Positions 31,560-40,642 of a DNA stretch of 40,642 nt are shown here, in pieces. The DNA is taken from the NCBI GenBank assembly GCA_024364805.1, contig CM044505.1:48910034-48950675 (forward strand). Reading direction: 5' to 3'. The notes under the pieces are model-generated. The model was not told the DNA's origin. It did not search any database and saw nothing but the letters and a program-made list of their open reading frames with translations. Numbering within the stretch: position 1 is the first letter of the stretch; each line of letters starts with the position of its first letter. Position numbers and translations under genes: made by a program. This DNA comes from Euprymna scolopes (lineage: Eukaryota; Mollusca; Cephalopoda; Sepiida; Sepiolidae).

Positions 31560-31860
31560 TTTTGCTAACAGAGCGGATGATAAATATTAACGTGTTGCTT
31601 GTTGTTCAACAAGCACTGGCGATAGAAGCTGTAATAGTAGTAGCGCACCGAAGGAAACATCTCCATCTCTTAAAAAGTCGTGTTGGTTTTTAACGCGTGG
31701 AGGAAGAAGAAGAAAACGTTGCGACATGTGAAGAGAAATCTAGTCGGTTTCATTCAAGGAGGGAGGAGGTGTCACATGATAGGAAATGCTGCATTTTCAT
31801 TGGTCCGTGTTTAAAGCTGGCCACAAAACAGCTGAAAATTCAGCGGGAAATAAGTCAACC
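31560..31860 (-). promoter_or_regulatory. promoter-like region, possibly for the exon at 30514-30577
   Basis: Less AT-rich and with more CpG than its surroundings. On the minus strand it carries, from upstream to downstream, TTTCCCGC (E2F-like, at about 31844-31851), GGACCAATG (CCAAT box, about 31798-31806) and ATCATGTGAC (E-box of the USF/MITF type, about 31771-31780). The three within 80 bases resemble a TATA-less animal promoter. A 62-codon plus-strand frame (31697-31885) covers it but has no domain. Direction and target are inferred. Confidence 0.3.
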
Positions 31861-31991
31861 CAGAATTTTTGTTTTTAATAAATAAAAAAAATTATTTAAA
31901 ATATAAAAAAAAATAGTTAATAAATAAAAATAGTTAATAAAATAAATAAATAAATCGTAAACGTGTATATCTTCGCCTTATTTTATTTTAT

Positions 31992-32537
31992 TGGCAAATG
32001 TGTATTTCAGCGGCGTAAATTATTTGACAGACAAAAATTTATAAAAATTATTTATTTTTTATATAAAACACATTATTAGCCCCTAGGGCTGAAATAAAAA
32101 CCGAAAAAATTTAATTTTTATTGTTTTTTCAACATTTTTTATTAGACTGAATGTACAATAACGGAGGCCGCCATCTTGTTTGGAAATTTTGGCTTTTCTA
32201 AGGCTTGCCAGTTTGGCCTTTCTGATGCCAAATTTGGCCTTTATTACGCTTTTGCGTGGAAGTTCATGCAAGAGCGTAAAAAAGGTCAAATTTGGTCTCA
32301 AAAAAGCCAATCTGGCAATCCTTACAAAGGTCAAATTTTTAAAACGTTGACGGCCTCCGTTGTTGTATATTTAGTTAAAAAAAAAAATAAAATGTTGAAA
32401 AAAATAATAAAAATTAAATTTTTTTTCAGGTTTTATTTCAGTCTTAGGGTCTAATAATGGGTTTTATATAAAAATAAATAATTTTTATAAATTTTTGTCG
32501 GTCAAATAATTTACGCCATTGAAATACACATTTGCCA
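31992..32537. repeat. 546-bp near-perfect palindrome (snapback element)
   Basis: The two halves are inverted copies along their whole length, meeting near 32264. Matching blocks are tggcaaatgtgtatttca, ggcgtaaattatttgac, aaatttataaaaattattta, acggaggccg, attgccag/cttgccag and tacgct. A few short indels and substitutions separate the arms. The centre is a loop of about 20 bases. Frames on both strands (32083-32334 minus, 32176-32454 plus) give related peptides only because of the symmetry. Confidence 0.85.
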
Positions 32538-32837
32538 TTCTATTTTACTTTCGGTTTCACAACGCAGGGTCCGTGGTGGTGTGTTGCGATGGTGGCCCTC
32601 TTACAGTTGAGATAAACCAAAATATGTAGAAAATATACAGGGACATAGTTCACGGCACACCGCTTGTAATAATGTCATTTGATTGGCTATTGAAAATGAT
32701 GTAATTATTGTAAAAGAATTTTTGGCGCTTTTGCACTATTTCGGAAATCGTAATACTGAATTCCACATGAAAACAATGGCATCTACGTATTCCTCGTATT
32801 TTAAAGATGACTATATCCCAAAATTACGAAAATCGTA

Positions 32838-33316
32838 GGAGATGCCCTTTTCTCTTCCCTGCAACCTCTATCTCACAGAAGAGATGTTGCGAGTTTGTCT
32901 CTGATGTATCGTTATTTTCAGTGTTTGACTGAGCTTCAGTCTATGGTCCCCCCTCGCCAAACTTTCACAAGAGACACTCGTCTAGCTGAAAACACTATCA
33001 ATAATCCCCCCCCCCCACTGTTTATCTGTGCCTAAACCTAAACATAGATTCTTTGAACAAAGCTTCTTTCTTAGAACTGCACGCCTGTGGAATTGTCTTC
33101 CGTTTGCCTGCTTTCCAGCTGACTACAATATGGTTGTGTTCAAGTCTAATGTAAATAAGTTCTTGATGAGCCGTTCCATATAAGTTATCAAATTTACCGA
33201 ATTTTCTTTACTAATGATTACTATATTGACCAATTTCTACTGTACTCTCTTTAACCCTTATCCTTGAGTGGCCTCTTGGCCTTGATAATGTGGAGATGCC
33301 TGTGTAAAAAAAAAAT
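32838..33316 (+). pseudogene. LINE 3' fragment, fourth copy
   Basis: Matches 8750-9240: GATGCCCTTTTCTCTTCCCT, TCTCACAGAAGAGATGTTGC, GAACAAAGCTTCTTTCTTAG, GCACGCCTGTGGAATTG and CTTGATAATGTGGAGATG, then ten A. It is the least diverged fragment after the copy at 7940. AAATCG is seen before the start and after the tail and might be a short target duplication. Confidence 0.85.
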
Positions 33317-33570
33317 CGATGAGATAGAAAATTATTTATTAAAGAAAATAAAAAATAGAATTTGATGAAAACGATCATAAGATACAGGAAAGTTCAAAAG
33401 GGAGGTGTTTTTCGGCGTTGATTAAAACAAGATGGCGACAATTTTTCACCTGCTAACATGATTAAAGTTGTTTTGTTTAATAATTCAATAATATTCAGGT
33501 AATTTCGACTGCATAATTTGGAAGCTACCATTGTAATTAATTAGAATTGACAAAAAACATCAGATAAAAC
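33317..33570. other. no gene seen
   Basis: Short AT-rich spacer holding caagatggcgac (33428-33439), a YY1-like motif. Confidence 0.4.
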
Positions 33571-33790
33571 TGTTGAAAGTAAGTACGATAACTCTTATCA
33601 TGGACCCTTTTATGATTACCTCCCTTTTATGTTGTAATCCCATAATCCCTTTTTATTTCACTCCCTGCTTCCTCTTTCTGTCTCAAATAAAATATACTTC
33701 TCTTTATACCCGTCACGCATGTGTTCGTATCCTCCTTCAAATCTTCGTTCCAGTTCCTTTTCTCTTTTCATTGAAATGCAACTCGCAACA
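33571..33790 (+). repeat. 5' LTR of the copia element
   Basis: 220 bp, TG...CA ends (tgttgaaagt to actcgcaaca). Pairs with 36729-36949. Confidence 0.85.
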
Positions 33791-36728
33791 GGTTATGTGG
33801 CCAGGAGAGATAATGGAAGCCGATGGAACAGACTTTTATTTGATGGAGATGAAACCAAGTACGAAATTTGGGAGACAAAATTTTTATGTCATTTATGCAC
33901 GCTTGGCCTAAAAGGCACCATTTTAGGTACACACCCTAATAGAGACGGAAGTGACACTGAGAGAAATGAAGAAGCTTACGCCAAACTTGCACAGTTTTTG
34001 GACGACAAAAGTTTATCCTTAATAATGAGAAGCTACAGATAATGGGAGAAAAGCTCTCAAAATATTACGCGAAAACCAAGGGTAATCTCCTTGTAATCCC
34101 AACTCACGTCTCTCAAAAAGAAAGGAGACGAAAGCGTCACAGAATACGTGATAAGAACTGAGACAATTTTAACAACTCTGAGAAATGCTGGGCAAACAGT
34201 TGACGATGCCCTAATTATCGCCATGATATTAAAAGGACTACCAAGCTGCCACGACCCTTTTTCGATTTATGTGACACACAGCAACAAAGAAATAACATTC
34301 CTGAAATTTAAAACAGAACTCCATGATTTCGACGAAACATTGAAACATAAAATCCAGTCAAACAGTGACAGAGTGATGAAATTGACATCGTCTTTTTCAG
34401 AGAATATGATGGAGAGCCGTCACCACCATGACGAATGTGAAATATTGTGCTTCACATATGGTGGAAAAAGACATTTATCAAAAGAATGTCCCAACAACAA
34501 ACACAAACAGTTAAAACAGTGGTGTAGTTACTGTAAAAGTAACACCCATAAAAGGAAGTTCTGCCGTTATAAGCGAAAAGATTCAATGAAAAAGGCAGCT
34601 GACACCAATGAAAACTCCTTCACATTCAAAACAGAGGACTACTACTACTATACCCGGAACTTAATACCGCATATGAACCTACTAATCGACACAGGGGCCA
34701 CTTCGCACATTATAACAGACGCAAAAAAATTTAAGAATTTCGACCCAACATTCCGTTCTGAGAACCACTACATGGAGTTGGCAGACGGAACTAAAACCAG
34801 TGGCTTAGCCTTAAGAAGAGGAGATGCTGGTCTGCCTTTTAGACATTAACGGAGACTCCATTACAACTGCCCTAATAGGGGCACTACTCATACCTTCATA
34901 TCCACAGGATATATTTTCTATGTAAACTGTAACCCAAAACTGAGCGACAGTTATTTTCGAAGACAGGAATATACTAAAACATATAAACAGAATGAAATTC
35001 AAAATACACTTGCGTAACAGACGATACTTCCTAAAAACTGTGGAGGAAGGAAATGCAGAAGACAGTTGCCATCAACGCCACGATATCCATATGTGCCATA
35101 AAATATTCAGCCATTGCAATTACGATGACATAACAAAACTATCCAATGTGGTCGAAGGGATGAAAATAAAAAATAAGACTGCAAACAACAAAAACTGCAA
35201 CGTCTGCATTCAAGGAAAATTTTCCCAAAAAAGAAATAAATCTCCCGATAAAAGAGCAACAAATATTCTGCATTTAGTACATTCAGACCTAGCTGGCCTC
35301 ATAGAATCAGCGGATTTAAACGGGAACAAATATGCCATCTCATTTACTGACGACTTTTCTGGCGCCATATTTGTATATTTTATTAAAGACAAAAGTGACG
35401 CCACACTTGCCATCAAAAAATTCCTTGCAGATATTTCCCCATACGGCAAAATAAAAATACTGAAGTCGGATAATGGTTCGAAGTTCAATTCAAACGACTT
35501 AACAACATAACGCACAAGACTTCAGCACCATACTTGCCTCATCAAAATGGAACGGCTGAAAGAAACTGGCGAACTCTATTTGAAATGGCAAGATGCCTTA
35601 TAGAAAGCACTGTGGAGCTATGCAGTTATGGCATCTGCAGCTATACGGAAAAGATGCTTCAATAACTGTCTAAAACAGATGCCCTACTACAAGATGACCG
35701 GGAGAAAGGATGCACATTTTCGGTTCACCTTGTTATGCCTACTCCAACATAAAAAGAAAGCTATACCCAAGGTGCCAGAGGGGAATCTTCGTCGGATACG
35801 ACAGAAACAGCTCGGCACATCTTATCTACCACCGAGAAAACAGGGAAAGTGTGTAAACACAGACTGGTAAAATTCACTAACAACACCAACAACCAACACA
35901 CTCAAACACAAACCCGCTCATCAAGTGACGATGATGCAAATTATCCCCCAAGAAATTTAATAAAAAATTTAAAGTCACAGAAAACCCCTGAACAGTCCAA
36001 TACCGACAAACAAACGGAGTCTACAGTAGAAACTAGCTGTACACAAAGATACCCGATGCGTGAGCACAAAATGCTCAGCTATCTAGAAGACTGTGTGACG
36101 GTAGTCCAGGATGGGAGCGGCCACGCGTTAGTCGACACTGACTACTGTTACAAGGCTGCACACGGCATACCCCGCACTTACAGAGAAGCTGTTACTTCCC
36201 CAGTGACACACCACTGGATCCAAGCGATGAGGGAAGAAATTGACTCCCTAAAGGAAAACAATATATACCATTTAACACCCTTACCCAAAGGTAGAACGAC
36301 AGTAAGCAGTAGATGGGTGTATAAAACCCAGGGAAACGCCGACGGGTCCCGTAAATACAAGGCCAGGTTCGTCGCAAAAGGGTATACCCAAACAAAGGAA
36401 ATGGATCCACACCCAGAACATATCCCCATCCAAATATTCGGAGACAGTCAAAGCGCTATAGTGCTTTCTAAGGACTCCATTCATCGACATTAAGTACCAT
36501 TTTATCAGAGAAGCTCTGAATAAAAAAAATATTTTTTAAATACAATTAATTTAATGTCTAACAGCAGACATGAACGCCAACATCATGACAAAACCTCCCA
36601 CCCGGACGAAGCTGGACGAGTTGAAGAAGTTTCTATTTGGACCCTAAACTGACACTAATCTCCTCTCACATATCTTTGGTTAAAAAATAAATAAATAAAA
36701 AAAATAATATGCTGAGAGCAAGAGAGGG

Positions 36729-36949
36729 TGTTGAAAGTAAGTACGATAACTCTTTTTATGAACCCTTTTATGATTACCTCCCTTTTACGTTGTAATCCCA
36801 TAATCCCTTTTTACTCCCCACTTCCTCTTCCTGTCCCAAAAATAAAAAAAATATACTTCTCTTTATACCCATCACACATGTGTTCATGTCCTCCTTCAAA
36901 TCTTCGTTCCAGTTCCTTTTCTCTTTTCATTGAAACGCAACTCACAAGA
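36729..36949 (+). repeat. 3' LTR of the copia element
   Basis: About 221 bp, preceded by the purine tract gagagcaagagaggg. The flanks do not show a clear 5-bp target duplication. Confidence 0.85.
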
Positions 36950-37457
36950 GAAATCATTGGGTTGTTTTTTTATCGGAAAACTCCATTTATCGACTACAAA
37001 ATCTGCAGAAGCACCAAATTTTTAATTTTAAATTGAATTATTGTTAAAGAATTTAATCATTGTTTAATTATTAATTACTTAATAATTATAATTATAGAAA
37101 TGATAAATATTGTAAAAGTGGCGCTTCTCGGTCAAAGAACTAACGTAGACATTTCTTTTACAATTTTACTTCAATTCCAAAAAAGTTTCGGAAAAAAAAT
37201 CCAAAGTTGCTTTAATTGGAAAAATGTTTCATTTAAAGTATTTATTTGTTCGAAAAAAATAAATAAATAAATAAAAATAAAAACAACAATTTTACTTATA
37301 AAAATTTAAATATTGTTTTCCTTACAAAATTTTTTTGTTATAATTTTAAATAAATGTTTTTACGATTATATATTGATACATTTTAATATAATAAATGTTT
37401 TGGTTTACAAATATTTTTCTGTAGTTCGGAAAAAATCGAGTACGTTATTTCCTCGTA
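36950..37457. other. no gene seen
   Basis: Very AT-rich spacer between the copia element and the mariner MITE. Confidence 0.45.
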
Positions 37458-37459
37458 TA

Positions 37460-37670
37460 CAGGGTGACTCCAAAAAAAACAAAAGCTAAATGGAGGCCAT
37501 CTAGAACATATGATATAGAACAGAGAAAAAAATGCCAAAGGCCCTTGCGTTTTGATGTGATGTTTTGAATATAATATACTAGTTATGACCAAAGTTTCTT
37601 TTTCATTAGGACAAAACACTAAGAAACGGTGCCTAACTAGAGTTGGGGCCCGTTTTTTTTGGTCATCCTG
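37460..37670. mobile_element. mariner-type MITE, 211 bp, with TA target duplication
   Basis: Left end CAGGGTGACTCCAAAAAAAA; right end, read inward on the minus strand, CAGGATGACCAAAAAAAACG. TA lies directly outside both (37458-37459 and 37671-37672). The TIR type is that of mariner-like elements whose transposases carry the SPDLTPLDYFLWG motif. No coding inside; a 78-codon minus frame is incidental. Confidence 0.7.
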
Positions 37671-37687
37671 TATTTATAGGAGGGAAA

Positions 37688-38086
37688 TGTTGTGAATTTC
37701 TCTCCTAATATTTACTTAAATAAACACAAGGCCAAACGACATTGCTTTTAACAAAACAATAATAAAGGGTTTATTTAAAAAAGGCAAGATTGTATCTCAA
37801 ACTGGAGAGAAAGAAAGAAAGTGTAAATGTCTGTTTGAAGGTGTCGTCTGCCATCAGACTGCAGTCGTCAACAAGTAGCAGTGGGAGGTGTGAGTAAGAG
37901 AGGTCTGTATAGGTCGCTTGCTGGCATCTCTCTGGCGATCGCAGCTCAAATCCCAAAGGGCTAAAAATAGTCCTTAAGGGAACAGCTCAAATCAGTGTGC
38001 CCTGCTAACCGATTGGTCAGTGTGGCCGAATCACTTTGGCACCAGGCATTTATCCGCTTATAGTAAATAGTTTGTTAACTGCTACA
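37688..38086 (-). repeat. 3' LTR of the gypsy element, 399 bp
   Basis: Minus-strand TGTAGCAGTTAACAAAC to TTCACAACA, TG...CA ends, with an AATAAA at about 37775. Confidence 0.8.
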
Positions 38087-39381
38087 TCACCCCCTGCTTA
38101 GGCGAAAAGCTGATGAAGAAAAATAAAAAGGTAGCAGTCTTTAGAAAAATACAGAACATGAGGCAACGTAATGTCTGGAAGTTTATGTTGTCAAAGAAAA
38201 AATATATAAAGGGGTAATGAGAATAGAAAGTTCCAGCTAAAATTTCTTTTTTCTTTTTTTTCTTTAAATAAACCGAATTTACAGGAGTTTAAATATACAA
38301 AGTTTTGCATAATTTTTTAGGCCAATGTACACGGCGGCCACTATATGTAGTAGTGACATAGTTGTCATTTTCAGTATTCACTTCAGGTGTTTGTTGTGTG
38401 AATGTAGGTGGGATATGTGTGTCTTGTGTTTCTGAGTCAAGAAAAGCTCTTTTCACTCTGTCAACAGATACTGTTTCTTTTTTGCCCCTAATATCCAGGG
38501 TGAAAAGTTTAGAAGTGCATGATAACACGCGATAAGGACCAGTATAAGGCGGTGTTAGAGGGGCTTTCACACAGTCTTTTCTAAGAAACATGTGTGTCCA
38601 TGAAGAAATGTCTTTGGGGACCGAAGATTTTATGGTCTGCTCCCTAGGTTTCATGGATGGGAGCTTACTAAAGTAAGCTTGCAGTCTGTTTATAAACAGA
38701 GCTGGATCTGACAATCCTAGTTCTATCGGGATCAGCATCTGACCTGGCAGCAATAGAGGTACTCCATAGACAAGCTCGGCTGGAGAGTATCCCAGGTCCT
38801 CTTTGATAGCTGCACGACAGCCAAGAAGGACAACAGGTATGTATTCGCTCCATTGCTGTTGGTCAGGGTAAGCACGTAAGGCAGCTTTCAATTGTCGATG
38901 GAAGCATTCTATCATCCTGTTCGAAGCTGGGTGATAGCTTGTTGTTCGAATACGTTTGATCCCTAAAATCCTGGAAAGTTCCTGGAACAGGTGGGATTCA
39001 AACTGTGCTCCACAGTCTGTGGTAATTGTTGTGGGGTCTCCATAGCACGATATCCAGCCCGATATAAGAGCTCGCGCTACAGATTCAGCTGAAATGTCCT
39101 TTAGGGGAATAGCTTCAGGCCACCGTGTGAAACGGTCTATGCAGGTCAGGAGATAAGTAAATCTCTGGTTGACTGGCCATGGTCCAACCAGATCGATGTG
39201 AACATGGCTGAACCGAACATCTGGGGTGCTGAATGTTCCCAGGGGTGCACGGATATGGTTGTGCACCTTTGACTTCTGACAGGAAATACAGGAACGTGTC
39301 CAGGCAGTGATGTCACGGCTCATATTAGGCCAGAAAAATCTAGCTGTAATCAGCTTCACTGTGGCTTTGCATCCGGAGTAT

Positions 39382-39647
39382 TTAAAAAAGGCAAAATTGT
39401 ATCTCAAACTGCCATCAGACTGCAGTCGTCAACAAGTAGCAGTGGGAGGTGTGAGTGAGAGAGCTCTGTATAGGTCGCTTGCTGGCGTCTCTCTGGCGAT
39501 CGCAGCTCAGATCCCAAAGGGCTAAAAATAGTCCTTAAGGAGACAGCTCAGATCAATGTGCTCTGCTAACCGATTGGTCAGTGTGGCCGAATCACATTGG
39601 CACCGGGCATTGATCCGCTTATAGTAAATAGTTTGTTAACTGCTACA
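39382..39647 (-). repeat. second LTR copy of the same gypsy family
   Basis: Starts with the same TGTAGCAGTTAACAAAC on the minus strand at 39647. Confidence 0.8.
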
Positions 39648-39749
39648 TATTAATATGTATCTGAGAACAATATCATTTCTATTATGTTTATTTGGACATG
39701 TTTCTGTATTTAATAAAAATCATGTAATAAAAAAATTCTGAGGTTTGTA

Positions 39750-40642
39750 TCACATAGATTCAAAAATTTCACGCTCTGTTACATTATCACGGATGGATCT
39801 ATTTTTACAATCCACTATAATGTTAAATTTGTTTAAGAAGTCAAATCCTAACAAAGGGTTAGTGATATCTGCGATCACGAAACTCCATTGAAAAGATCTT
39901 CTCAAATGGGGTATCTTAACTTCGAGGTTTGTCTGACCATAGCATTTTATGCTTTCACTGTTAGCAGTAGAGATATGAACAGGAGTTGGCTCCAGAGTAA
40001 TTCCATTTACTATGGAATGTGGTAAAATGGAAACACTGGCTCCTGTATCTATGATAAAATTGACTTGAGACGCTCCTATTTTAGTAGAAACTTCTAATAA
40101 TGGTGACACTACTGGAGCAAACGCAGTCTGGCTTTCTAGTTTTCCGAATCACTAGGGGCGGGAGAGGAAGGGCGCGAGTTAAGCAGAGTCTGTAAGCTAC
40201 TCTTTTTCTTTGGCCACTTACACCATGGCTTAGATGTACGAGCCTCCTCCGCAAAATATATATGGGCTCTACATATCTTCGGCCGCTGTTTCCTTCTATA
40301 TGGACATAGGCTGGCTGGAATGGTTTCACTAGACTGTCTGGTGGTAATATAGTCGTTTTTTCGAGCTCGACTCTCAACCGCCTGAAATACTGACATATTT
40401 TTATTAACGGCGTCAAGTTGTCGGATAGTCGACCCAACTCCGTTAACGGCATTTCAGTGTGGGCTACTATTGCTGGGGCAATTTGCTTCGGAAGTGTATG
40501 TATGAATTTATGGCTCACTATCATCGCTTGCCCCTATTCTATGTTACCACCTCCTGGAGGTATAATGATGGACGACCAGCTAACGTAGTGGTCCTCATAA
40601 ATTTCTCCAGGAGTTCAGGTCTGGTTTTTTCATATGCAGACA
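39750..40642 (-). mobile_element. fossil Ty3/gypsy gag C-terminus and protease, continuing past the window edge
   Basis: On the minus strand, a gag C-terminal segment with a zinc-binding-like CRAHIYFAEEARTSKPWCKWP-type layout (C, H, C spacing; about 40200-40280) is followed by an aspartic protease: FIIDTGASVSILPHS (about 40020-40060), the flap-like segment and LLGFDFLNKFNIIVD (about 39800-39850). The usual gypsy order gag-protease is kept. It probably belongs to the same family as 37688-39647, but the LTR copy between them shows that it is a separate or interrupted insertion. It is broken and its 5' side is beyond the window. Confidence 0.8.

Larger units (their letters stand above)
33571..36949 (+). 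mobile_element. fossil Ty1/copia LTR retrotransposon
   Basis: Two direct LTRs (33571-33790 and 36729-36949) bound it; they begin TGTTGAAAGTAAGTACG and are about 90% alike by eye, so the insertion is not recent. After the 5' LTR, GGTTATGTGGCCAGG resembles the copia primer site that pairs with the internal part of initiator tRNA-Met. Parts in order: gag (about 33800-34600) with two CCHC knuckles in its C-terminus; aspartic protease with LLIDTGATSHI (about 34680); GAG-pre-integrase and integrase core (35050-35600); short stretches of reverse transcriptase (about 36190-36400) and RNase H (about 36420-36640); a purine-rich tract before the 3' LTR. The order gag-protease-integrase-RT-RNase H is that of copia. 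The element is broken, with several breaks, and makes no full protein. Confidence 0.9.
37688..39647 (-). mobile_element. fossil Ty3/gypsy element: LTR, integrase region, LTR
   Basis: Read on the minus strand: an LTR copy (39647-39382), an integrase region with the end of the zinc-binding part (CISCQKSK), a catalytic core ([10 protein letters not shown]-like, [36 protein letters not shown]) and a C-terminal tail ending [12 protein letters not shown] (to 38289); a purine tract AGCAGGGGGTGA; and the full 3' LTR (38086-37688). The two LTR copies are about 95% alike by eye over the shared part, so it is younger than the copia element. A long frame spans 38289-39407, but the element is broken overall, with several breaks. 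Confidence 0.85.

Noticed and set aside
32083-32454. Overlapping frames of related sequence on opposite strands, as in a paired coding system
   Set aside because: Explained by the 546-bp palindrome; the peptides show no domain.
38289-39407. A 372-codon frame that could be taken for a host gene
   Set aside because: It is the integrase region of a Ty3/gypsy fossil flanked by LTR copies; not a host gene.

Overview
This is animal nuclear DNA, AT-rich, with no operons or bacterial signals. It is a repeat graveyard: LINE 3' fragments, Helitron-like elements, Tc1/mariner and hAT pieces, tRNA-derived SINEs, fossils of Ty1/copia and Ty3/gypsy LTR elements, long inverted repeats, long (TA)n tracts and two assembly gaps (12482-12773 and 25385-25413). 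The mix of elements and the repeated SINE core ending in GAAACGTTGT suggest a mollusc, plausibly a cephalopod. That is an inference from style, not proof.

Layout. 0-7.8 kb: a decayed Tc1 transposase, four Helitron-like elements or ends, a 148-162 bp tandem array, a TIR element with homopolymer inside its TIRs, and a hAT MITE with a perfect 8-bp target duplication. 7.9-10.1 kb: two copies of one LINE 3' region, the first with a recognisable reverse transcriptase. 11-20 kb: a second copy of the Helitron family with an internal duplication, SINEs, LINE C-terminal scraps, a mariner-type transposase tail and several foldback structures. 20-25 kb: a duplicated ~300-bp block, a ~100-bp (TA)n tract, a tRNA-Ser-like SINE and a decayed gypsy integrase region. 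25.4-29.4 kb: related repeat blocks bracket a minus-strand LINE copy and a 377-bp foldback element. 29.7-32.6 kb: a foldback repeat cluster, the only good host-gene candidate (a minus-strand start-codon exon with splice signals, with promoter-like motifs about 1.2 kb upstream) and a 546-bp near-perfect palindrome. 32.8-33.3 kb: another LINE end. 33.6-36.9 kb: a copia element with both LTRs. 37.5-40.6 kb: a mariner MITE, a gypsy integrase-LTR unit and gypsy gag/protease sequence running to the window edge.

No complete host gene, rRNA, functional tRNA or CRISPR array is visible. The most useful leads are the small exon at 30514-30577, the large palindromes (possible dsRNA sources), and the repeated placement of Helitron 3' ends directly against (TA)n tracts.
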